Positions 58,395 through 64,000 of a stretch of DNA of 64,000 bases are shown here, one piece after another; position 1 is the stretch's first letter; every line of letters begins with the position of its first letter. The stretch lies in assembly GCF_900115955.1 (NCBI RefSeq), contig NZ_FOYL01000011.1, positions 62,001 through 126,000 on the forward strand, read 5' to 3'. The notes under the pieces were generated by a model. The model was not told where the DNA came from. It saw only the letters and a program-made list of their open reading frames with translations, and searched no databases. Source of the DNA: Lentzea waywayandensis (GTDB taxonomy: Bacteria > Actinomycetota > Actinomycetes > Mycobacteriales > Pseudonocardiaceae). The translations under genes and the position numbers were made by a program.

Positions 58395-58886
58395 CTACGA
58401 GTTCACTCGATCGAGGAACGCGCGGACCCCGGACACCATCCGCTCGACCTGCTCGTCGACCGTGAGCGACTCCTTGAACCGCGAGCCGGGCCCCGCACTC
58501 TTCTTCCCGCGCAGGTACAGCGAACACCGCAGGTCGGCGCACACGTAGACGCCGACCGTGTTGCCCAGTTGCCCGGACTTGCCGGCCTTGCGCGCGGACA
58601 TCAGCGACACGCCGTCACCGGAATGCGTGGTCAGGCACCACGAGCACATCGTCTTGCGCGCCCGCCCGGCCTGCTGCGCCCTCCGCAGCGCGATGCCGAT
58701 CAGCCGTCCGTCCAGCTCGATCACCAGATACGAGCGGTCGGGCGCGGCCGGGTCGGTCCAGCCGAGAAAGTCCAGGTCGTCCCACGGCCGCTCGCCCAGA
58801 TCCCTGGGTACGTGCATGCGCTTCGCCTCGCCCTTGGTGGAATTGACGAAGGACGCGCGGATGTCGGGTTCGGTCAGCGGCTTCAT
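58395..58886 (-). CDS. FBP-domain (treble-clef zinc) protein
   Basis: A 163-aa protein resembling the FBP/FusB-type zinc proteins: a helical N-terminus (LTEPDIRASFVNSTKGEAKR), then a treble-clef zinc finger with Cys in KTMCSWCLTTHSGDG and YVCADLRCSLYLRG. Relatives bind EF-G or are annotated as fibronectin-binding. It would be cytoplasmic. It diverges from a TetR gene across repeated CCTAGG sites, so that TetR may regulate it. Confidence 0.88.
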   Translation of the reverse strand: MKPLTEPDIRASFVNSTKGEAKRMHVPRDLGERPWDDLDFLGWTDPAAPDRSYLVIELDGRLIGIALRRAQQAGRARKTMCSWCLTTHSGDGVSLMSARKAGKSGQLGNTVGVYVCADLRCSLYLRGKKSAGPGSRFKESLTVDEQVERMVSGVRAFLDRVNS

Positions 58887-58897
58887 GACCAGGGACG

Positions 58898-58942
58898 CTA
58901 GGCTTACCTAGAGGTCCTAGGCAAATCATTAAGGACCCTAGG
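58898..58942. promoter_or_regulatory. Repeated CCTAGG operator-like sites
   Basis: CTAGG-CTTA-CCTAG (58898-58911), CCTAGG (58916-58921) and CCTAGG (58937-58942) fill the gap between the FBP-type gene and the TetR gene. Their regular repetition suggests TetR binding. Confidence 0.65.
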
Positions 58943-58953
58943 AAGGGTGACGG

Positions 58954-59523
58954 ATGGCACGTGCGGGGCTCACGGCCGACCGCCTCACGCAGGCGGCGGC
59001 GGACCTGGCGGACGAGGTCGGCTTCGAGAACGTGACGGTGTCCGCCCTGGCCCGCCACTTCGGCGTGAAGGACGCCTCGCTCTACTCGCACATCCGCAAC
59101 GCCCAGGACCTGCGCGTCCGCCTGGCCGTCCTGGCCCTGGCAGAACTCGCCGACCAGGTCGCCGAGGCGATCGCGGGCCGTTCGGGCAAGGACGCCCTGG
59201 TCGCGTTCGCCAACGCCTACCGCACCTATGCCCGCGAGCACCCTGGTCGCTACTCGGCGACGCAGATGGCGCTCGACCCGGACACCGCCGCCGACAGCGC
59301 GGCCGGCAAGCACGCCGAGATGACCCGCGCGCTCCTGCGGGGCTATGACCTGTGGGAACCCGACCAGACCGACGCCGTCCGGCTGCTGCACAGCACGTTC
59401 CACGGGTACGTGTCGCTGGAACGCTCCGGGGCTTTTCACAGCCATCCGCGTGGGGTCGAGGCGTCGTGGCTGCGCGCGCTGGACGCGCTTGATTCGTTGC
59501 TTCGGGCGTGGCCGTCGGTCTAG
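58954..59523 (+). CDS. TetR-family regulator (TetR_C_33 / WHG type)
   Basis: A 189-aa regulator: HTH in ENVTVSALARHFGVKDASLY, SHIRNAQDLRVRLAVLALAE; C-terminal WHG-like domain around ALLRGYDLWEPDQTDAVRLL and STFHGYVSLERSGAF. It probably autoregulates through the CCTAGG sites and controls the divergent FBP-type gene. ATG 58954 follows AAGGGTGACGG. Confidence 0.9.
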   Translation: MARAGLTADRLTQAAADLADEVGFENVTVSALARHFGVKDASLYSHIRNAQDLRVRLAVLALAELADQVAEAIAGRSGKDALVAFANAYRTYAREHPGRYSATQMALDPDTAADSAAGKHAEMTRALLRGYDLWEPDQTDAVRLLHSTFHGYVSLERSGAFHSHPRGVEASWLRALDALDSLLRAWPSV

Positions 59524-59526
59524 CCT
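59521..59526 (+). promoter_or_regulatory. Putative -10 box of a leaderless mini-ORF
   Basis: TAGCCT overlaps the TetR stop codon and ends 7 nt before ATG 59534. Confidence 0.4.
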
Positions 59527-59533
59527 CACCGCC

Positions 59534-59569
59534 ATGATCGACAGAATCGAGTCCCGCGTCCGCGCATGA
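59534..59569 (+). CDS. 11-codon mini-ORF coupled to the next gene
   Basis: ATG 59534 encodes MIDRIESRVRA and stops at 59567-59569, overlapping the ATG of the next gene (ATGA). With a -10-like box 7 nt upstream it may be a leaderless leader peptide that loads ribosomes for the downstream gene, which has no Shine-Dalgarno sequence of its own. No longer homologous frame is apparent. Confidence 0.35.
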   Translation: MIDRIESRVRA

Positions 59570-60492
59570 GCGGATCCCTGTACGAGCACGCGCTCGCACT
59601 GCACCGTGAGTTCCCCGACGGGCCTCTGCCCAGAGACGGGTACCCGTTCCCGGACGAGGATTTCTACCGGGCCACCACCCAACAGATCCGCAGGCGAAAC
59701 CGCGACCAGCGCAAGATCGGTGTGGACGTCGCCTCGGTGCTGGACGAGCACTTCTCGACCAACGCCTCGCCCGCGCGGCTCGCCGGCACGCTGGCAGACC
59801 TGCACGTCCCGATTCACCACAACGACCACATCGCCGCCGCGGCACTGCGCGCCGACCGATCGCAGGCACGGCGAACCGGCCGATGGCTCGTGCGGCACAG
59901 CGACAACAGGCGTGCCGTCGCTGTCGGACTGGCCCTGCTCGCGGCCGACCACGACGAACGAGACATCCCGCTGATCCAGACGATCGGGCTGCTCTCGAAC
60001 CACTTCGGCCCACTGGCCGCTGCCGCTCTGGCTCGCCGCCAGGGCGGCAGCGAGGCGTTGGCCTGGCTGGGCGACCGGGTCTCCGGCTGGGGCCGGGTCT
60101 ACGTCGTCGAGGCGCTGTGCACGAGCGGTGGCGCTCGTGAGTGGTTGCTTCGCCGCGCCTGCGACGGCGATTTCCTCAACGCCTACTTCGCGGCCCAGGT
60201 CGCCACCGCCTCACACCTGCTCCTGGCCATCAGCGCGGACGACGCCGACGAGGAGGTCGTCGACCACACCGGGCGGCTGCTGGGCATCCTGACCTGGTGC
60301 GAAGGGATGGGCTCCGACCTGTGGCACTACCCGCCCGCCGCGGCGCTGGTCGAGGCCTACACCCGGCACGTCACCCGGCTACCTCCCACCGACGTCCGCC
60401 TGCACCACCGAACCCGCCTCGCCGAGGCCCTGCAGAAGGTTCCGCTGGCCGGTCTCGACACTTCAGCTGTCGTCAGCACACTGCTTGGATGA
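59566..60492 (+). CDS. HEAT-like helical hypothetical protein
   Basis: A 308-aa, almost wholly helical soluble protein. Repeating helical hairpins (RRTGRWLVRHSDNRRAVAVG, LALLAADHDERDIPLIQTIG, GRVYVVEALCTSGGAREWLL) suggest a HEAT/ARM-type scaffold. No enzyme motif is seen. Its ATG overlaps the mini-ORF stop, and its own stop overlaps the VanX-type gene (ATGA), forming a three-member coupled run. Function unknown. Confidence 0.75.
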   Translation: MSGSLYEHALALHREFPDGPLPRDGYPFPDEDFYRATTQQIRRRNRDQRKIGVDVASVLDEHFSTNASPARLAGTLADLHVPIHHNDHIAAAALRADRSQARRTGRWLVRHSDNRRAVAVGLALLAADHDERDIPLIQTIGLLSNHFGPLAAAALARRQGGSEALAWLGDRVSGWGRVYVVEALCTSGGAREWLLRRACDGDFLNAYFAAQVATASHLLLAISADDADEEVVDHTGRLLGILTWCEGMGSDLWHYPPAAALVEAYTRHVTRLPPTDVRLHHRTRLAEALQKVPLAGLDTSAVVSTLLG

Positions 60493-61232
60493 ACTCCATG
60501 CGAGCCCTGCTGCTCTCCCTGCTGCTGACCATCTCCGTCGCGACGCCCGCCCACGCCACCAGCGGGTTCGTCGTCCTGCGCGACGTCGACCCGACCGTCC
60601 AGCACGACATCCGCTACTACACCGCGCACAACTTCGTCGGCACCCGCATCGACGGCTACCGCGCGCCCCTGTGCATCCTCACGAAACAGGCCGCGAAAGC
60701 CCTGCGCACCGTGCAGCGCGAGATGCTCAAACAGGGCTACACGCTCAAGGTCTACGACTGCTACCGCCCGCAACGCGCCGTCGACCACTTCGTGCGGTGG
60801 GCCCGCGACCTCGCCGACCAGCGGATGAAGCCCGAGTTCTACCCTCGGGTCGACAAGACGCGGCTGTTCGAGGACGGCTACATCGCCGAGAAGTCCGGCC
60901 ACAGCCGCGGGTCGACGCTCGACCTGACCATCGTGAAGCTGCCCCCGCGCCACCAGCGCCCGTACGTGCCGGGCGAGCGGCTGGTGGACTGCGCGGCGCC
61001 CAACCGGTTCCCCGACAACACCGTCGACATGGCCACCGGCTACGACTGCTTCGACACGCTCTCGCACACCGACGACCCGCGCGTGACCGGGCAGGCGCGG
61101 GAGAACCGGCAACTGCTGAAGTCGGCGATGGTGCGAGCCGGGTTCCGCAACCTGGCCGAGGAGTGGTGGCACTTCACGCTCAATGACGAGCCGTTCCCCG
61201 ACACCTACTTCAACTTCCCCGTAGCGCGCTGA
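60489..61232 (+). CDS. VanX-type D-Ala-D-Ala dipeptidase, secreted
   Basis: A 247-aa M15D peptidase with a Sec signal (RALLLSLLLTISVATPAHA). The fold signatures are QHDIRYYTAHNFVGTRIDGY, SGHSRGSTLDLTIV (zinc His and Asp) and LAEEWWHFTLNDEP (catalytic Glu and zinc His). It would cleave D-Ala-D-Ala outside the membrane, in cell-wall recycling or scavenging. No vanH/vanA genes are nearby, so it is not part of a resistance cluster. The 3' end overlaps the epoxide hydrolase gene by 23 bp. Confidence 0.92.
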   Translation: MNSMRALLLSLLLTISVATPAHATSGFVVLRDVDPTVQHDIRYYTAHNFVGTRIDGYRAPLCILTKQAAKALRTVQREMLKQGYTLKVYDCYRPQRAVDHFVRWARDLADQRMKPEFYPRVDKTRLFEDGYIAEKSGHSRGSTLDLTIVKLPPRHQRPYVPGERLVDCAAPNRFPDNTVDMATGYDCFDTLSHTDDPRVTGQARENRQLLKSAMVRAGFRNLAEEWWHFTLNDEPFPDTYFNFPVAR

Positions 61233-62400
61233 ACGTGCGGCGCAGGTCGCTCACCCACGCGTCCGGGTTCTCCCACGGGATGAAGTGGCCGCCGCGCTCG
61301 TGGGCGTTCACGTTGACGTGGTTGAAGTAGGAGGCCAACGGTCCGGACTTGAACGCCTGCACGCGCTCGGCGGCGGTGTGGATGCCGGGCGGGTTCTCGT
61401 AGGTGACGAACGTGAGGCCGGTCGGGGCCTGCACGACTGGCATGCGGTCGTGGGACGGCGTCCACGGGTAGCGGTTGGCGTTGGCGTAGTAGCGCATCGA
61501 CGTGGCGATCGAGTTGTTCGCCCAGAAGATCGTGGCGTGGGTAAGCAGGTCGTCCTTGGTGAAGACCGACTCGACGTCGCCGCCGTTGTCGCTCCACGAG
61601 TTCCAGCGTTCCAGCAGCCAGGCGAGCAGACCCGCCGGCGAGTCGCTCAGGCCGTGGGCGAGGGTGGCGCCGTCGAGCATGTGCACGGTGAGGTGGGGTG
61701 CCCAGCGGTGGTCCAGTTCGATGGTGCGAGCTCGGGCCGCCGGGTCGTCGGGCAGGGGGCGATTGCGGGCGAAGTCCCAGGCGCGGTCGCCGGTGAAGAA
61801 GTCGAGCGGCAGACCTGAGCCGATGTGGATGCCGTGCAACGAGTCGGCGTACTTGTGGCCGAGCTGGCTGGAGATGATCCCGCCGATGTCGCAGCCGCCG
61901 GCCGCGTACTTCTGGTGGCCGAGGGTCTCGGTCATCAGGATGTGCCAGAGGTCGGCGACCTTCCAGAAGTTGACGTCCGGGAAGCCGGTGAGCGGGCCGG
62001 GGAAACCGAAGCCCGGCAACGACGGCACGATGACCTCGAAGTCGTCGGCGAGCGGCTCGACCACCTTCGACCAGTGCCAGAACGTCCACGGCCAGCCGTG
62101 GGTGAGGATCAGCGGGATCGGGCGCGGGCTGCGGCTGGGCTTGCGCATGAAGTGGATCGGGACGCCGGCGACCGTCACCTCGTAGTGCTCGTGGGCGTTG
62201 ATGGCGGCCTCTGCCTGGCGCCAGTCGAAGCCGTCGCGCCAGTGGTCGACCAGTTCGCGCAGGTAGCTCGCCGGGACGCCGTAGGACCAGTCCTCGTTGC
62301 CCTCGTCCAGCGGTGAACGGGTCAGCGCGAGGCGGGCGCGCAGGTCGTCGAGGACCTCGTCGGACACGTGGATCGGCGTGGGCTCCAGTGGGAAGATCAC
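61210..62400 (-). CDS. Microsomal-type epoxide hydrolase
   Basis: A 396-aa hydrolase with the N-terminal EHN extension (PIHVSDEVLDDLRARLALTR, then WSYGVPASYLRELVDHWRDG) and an alpha/beta core: HGWPWTFWHW oxyanion region, nucleophile Asp171 in GGCDIGGIISSQLG, and GGHFIPWENPDAW with the catalytic His. It should open epoxides. Length matches the family (about 390 aa). GTG 62400 is the chosen start. Neighbours give no specific substrate. Confidence 0.93.
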   Translation of the reverse strand: MIFPLEPTPIHVSDEVLDDLRARLALTRSPLDEGNEDWSYGVPASYLRELVDHWRDGFDWRQAEAAINAHEHYEVTVAGVPIHFMRKPSRSPRPIPLILTHGWPWTFWHWSKVVEPLADDFEVIVPSLPGFGFPGPLTGFPDVNFWKVADLWHILMTETLGHQKYAAGGCDIGGIISSQLGHKYADSLHGIHIGSGLPLDFFTGDRAWDFARNRPLPDDPAARARTIELDHRWAPHLTVHMLDGATLAHGLSDSPAGLLAWLLERWNSWSDNGGDVESVFTKDDLLTHATIFWANNSIATSMRYYANANRYPWTPSHDRMPVVQAPTGLTFVTYENPPGIHTAAERVQAFKSGPLASYFNHVNVNAHERGGHFIPWENPDAWVSDLRRTFSALRGS

Positions 62401-62437
62401 GCTTCGACGATAGTGATCACACGCGTCCGACCGAGCC

Positions 62438-63631
62438 CTAGGAGTGCGCTGCCCCGATGGGCGGAAGAGCCCTGGTCGTGTCGGCGACCTGGGTGAACTT
62501 CGCCGTCAGGGGAGACAGCAGCGACGAGGTCATGGCCTTGTCGGCCAGGCGGCGCAGGGCCAGCCCGAGCCGGGTGCGGGGGTAGGCGACCGGCACGATC
62601 CAGCGCGGGAGGGTCTGGACGTCGTCGACGAGCGGCCGCATCCACTTCTCGTAGGCCGCGAGCCCTTCCTCGAACCGGCTTCCCGTGGTGGACAGGCACG
62701 CTGCCAGGACGTATCCGCTCACGAGCGCGAGCGAGGCGCCGCCTCCGCCCATCGGGGTCACGCACCAGGCGGCGTCGCCGGCGAGGCACACCCGGCCTCG
62801 GTGCCACACGGGCATGCGGATCTGGGTGAGGTGGTCGACGTAGACGTCGGCGGAGGTGTCGAACCCGTCGAGCACGCGCCGGGCCTCCCAGCCCGCGTCG
62901 GCGAAGTGGCGGCGGAACTCGGCCAGGGCGTCCGCCCGATCGAGCCGGGTGACGTCCGCGGCTCGGGCGTGGGCGAGCATGGCGCGGGTTGTGCCGTGGT
63001 TGTCGGGACGCAGGTGGACCTGACGTCCTCCGGTAGTGGTGAACCAGCGCCACCGGCTGTCGTCGGAAGCCGTGCGCGGGATCGTGCCGAAGACCATGGA
63101 GATGCCGAGGTCACGGCGGTCGACCAAGTCGCCGAAGAGCCGGTCGCGGGTGGCCGAGCGGACTCCCTCGGCGAGGACCAGCAGGTCAGCGCTCAGGACA
63201 CGTCCTGAAGCCGTGGTGACGGCGACCGCGTCGGCGTCCTCGGCCACCTCGGTGATGGTGTCGCCGTAGATGATCTCGACTCCGTCCGGCAGGTGCTTCA
63301 GGATCGTGCGGGCGAAGTCGCCGCGCAGGACCTCGAACTCGGCGGTGGCGCCGTCCGGGCCGTTCGAAGGCAGTTCGGCGAGCACACGGCCGTCCGTGTC
63401 GACGAAGACCGTGCCCGTCTCGGTGGTGTTCTGCTCCTTCACGGCCTCGGCCAGCCCCATCCGGGCGAGCACCTCGCGTCCGACGCCGCGGACGTCGACG
63501 TTCTGGCCGCCGTCGCGGAACTCCTCGGCCCGTTCCAGCACGGTCACCTGCCACCCCGTGCGCCGCAGCCAGAACGCGGCCGAGAGGCCCGCGATGCTCG
63601 CACCGGAGATCACCGCGTGTCGTGCAGCCAT
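62438..63631 (-). CDS. FAD-dependent monooxygenase
   Basis: A 397-aa flavoprotein of the PHBH/UbiH aromatic hydroxylase group. FAD motifs are ISGASIAGLSAAFWLRRTGW (dinucleotide fold), the DG-type LSADLLVLAEGVRSATRD and the later VCLAGDAAWCVTPMGGGGAS. It would hydroxylate an aromatic or drug-like compound with NAD(P)H, and relatives include tetracycline-inactivating enzymes. ATG 63631 follows GGGGAG, preferred to an upstream start at 63661. It is divergent from a MarR gene across a palindrome. Confidence 0.92.
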   Translation of the reverse strand: MAARHAVISGASIAGLSAAFWLRRTGWQVTVLERAEEFRDGGQNVDVRGVGREVLARMGLAEAVKEQNTTETGTVFVDTDGRVLAELPSNGPDGATAEFEVLRGDFARTILKHLPDGVEIIYGDTITEVAEDADAVAVTTASGRVLSADLLVLAEGVRSATRDRLFGDLVDRRDLGISMVFGTIPRTASDDSRWRWFTTTGGRQVHLRPDNHGTTRAMLAHARAADVTRLDRADALAEFRRHFADAGWEARRVLDGFDTSADVYVDHLTQIRMPVWHRGRVCLAGDAAWCVTPMGGGGASLALVSGYVLAACLSTTGSRFEEGLAAYEKWMRPLVDDVQTLPRWIVPVAYPRTRLGLALRRLADKAMTSSLLSPLTAKFTQVADTTRALPPIGAAHS

Positions 63632-63648
63632 CCGAAACTCCCCTGTCA

Positions 63649-63669
63649 GTAGCTTTGCCACAAAGCTAC
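63649..63669. promoter_or_regulatory. MarR-type operator
   Basis: GTAGCTTTG-CCA-CAAAGCTAC, a perfect 9-bp inverted repeat around a 3-nt centre, between the FAD monooxygenase and the MarR gene. MarR proteins typically bind such spaced palindromes. Confidence 0.78.
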
Positions 63670-63689
63670 TTTGGAGCTAAGGCGTGTGC

Positions 63690-64000
63690 ATGACAGAGAG
63701 CGACCCGCTGACCGCGGACTGGACGCCGGAGCAGATCGCGGTGATGCACCGCCTGCGCGACTGGGTGATCGACTTCGCTGAGCTCAACCAGCACCTCGCC
63801 GCCTGGATGCGGCTGCCGGGAGCCGACGCCAACGCGCTGGGCCAGATCATCTGGGCGGCCGAGACGGACACACCGCTCTCCCCGGCGCAGCTGTCCCGGC
63901 AGATCGGCATGACGACAGGTGCGACCACCATCCTGCTGAACCGGCTCGAAGCCGCAGGTCATGTCCACCGCACGCGGGAGAGCACCGACCGCCGTCGCGT
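63690..64000 (+). CDS. MarR-family regulator, 3'-truncated by window end
   Basis: From ATG 63690 the frame is open to the window end (103 complete codons). It begins TESDPLTADWTPEQIAVMHR; the winged-helix region reads LSPAQLSRQIGMTTGATTIL, then LNRLEAAGHVHRTRESTDRR, the MarR signature with the D-x-R wing. It should repress the divergent monooxygenase gene and itself through the palindrome between them. The C-terminal dimer helix lies outside the window. Confidence 0.88.
   Translation, partial: MTESDPLTADWTPEQIAVMHRLRDWVIDFAELNQHLAAWMRLPGADANALGQIIWAAETDTPLSPAQLSRQIGMTTGATTILLNRLEAAGHVHRTRESTDRRR

Noticed and set aside
60489..61232. Vancomycin-resistance cluster
   Set aside because: Only a VanX-type dipeptidase is present; no VanH, VanA-type ligase or VanRS genes are in the flanking sequence.
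1..64000. tRNA, rRNA, IS element or prophage
   Set aside because: Reading both strands I found no cloverleaf, rRNA segment, transposase or integrase; a dedicated tRNA/RNA search would be needed to exclude small RNAs.

Overview
The window is high-GC actinobacterial chromosome with many GTG starts, very dense packing, stop/start overlaps (ATGA, GTGA, TGATG) and frequent tail-to-tail gene overlaps. A GlnX-GlnH-PknG operon, mycothiol-type DinB proteins, an XRE(DUF5753)/DUF397 pair and an ECF42-type sigma factor suggest a Pseudonocardiales-like actinomycete (for example the Lentzea/Saccharothrix/Amycolatopsis group). That placement is inference, since no marker gene such as rRNA is present. I saw no tRNA, rRNA, CRISPR array, insertion sequence or prophage.

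Layout. 0-0.9 kb: a 5'-truncated unknown gene, then the collapsed remains of an HxlR regulator and a divergent SnoaL-like gene. 0.9-4.8 kb: a sugar-type ABC transporter (ATPase, permease, binding lipoprotein) divergent from its LacI regulator, with two palindromic operators between. 4.8-11 kb: an alpha/beta hydrolase, then a four-gene signalling operon: GlnX membrane sensor, GlnH amino-acid-binding lipoprotein, PknG kinase and a zinc-ribbon PP2C phosphatase. 11-17 kb: a TetR regulator divergent from an SNF2 helicase / SWIM protein / acetyltransferase / YjdF / DUF3626 run. 17-24.6 kb: WYL and DUF2087 regulators, an SDR, tiny Cys-rich proteins, an ECF sigma factor with a membrane partner, a dead MFS fragment, GNAT and arylamine N-acetyltransferases and a stress-type membrane protein. 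25-29 kb: a second TetR, paralogous to the first and with related operators, an NmrA-like oxidoreductase, a hairpin over the ribosome binding site of a shortened YCII protein, and the ECF42 sigma factor.

29-41 kb: LysE exporter, VOC, AraC, DinB, an Asp/Glu racemase-family protein, a large secreted subtilisin, YCII/VOC/DinB/RraA genes, and an MFS exporter divergent from a DeoR regulator. 41-49.4 kb: HAD hydrolase, a Tat-exported PIG-L deacetylase with a propeller-like C-terminal part, a VKOR-DsbA disulfide pair, a HupE-like membrane protein, and a carboxylesterase with its TetR. 49.4-56 kb is an unusually decayed block: an N-terminally deleted and frameshifted SDR, an XRE regulator broken by an 11-bp tandem repeat, an intact pentapeptide-repeat membrane protein and its multiply frameshifted duplicate, and a QueG-like Fe-S protein with a frameshift at a C6 tract. 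In the same block an alpha/beta hydrolase and an HxlR gene diverge across a 21-bp perfect inverted repeat. 56-64 kb: protealysin-like metalloprotease, ECF sigma factor with partner, FBP-type zinc protein, TetR, a VanX-type dipeptidase, an epoxide hydrolase, and an FAD monooxygenase divergent from a MarR gene cut by the window end.

Recurring themes are divergent regulator-target pairs with readable palindromic operators, leaderless starts (a TANNNT box 6-7 nt before ATG), and gene remnants with internal indels. No complete defence or biosynthetic system is evident. The strongest leads are the possibly switchable 11-bp repeat in the XRE gene, the two TetR paralogues with a shared operator code, the kinase/phosphatase sensing operon, and the hairpin that buries a Shine-Dalgarno sequence ahead of the ECF42 locus.
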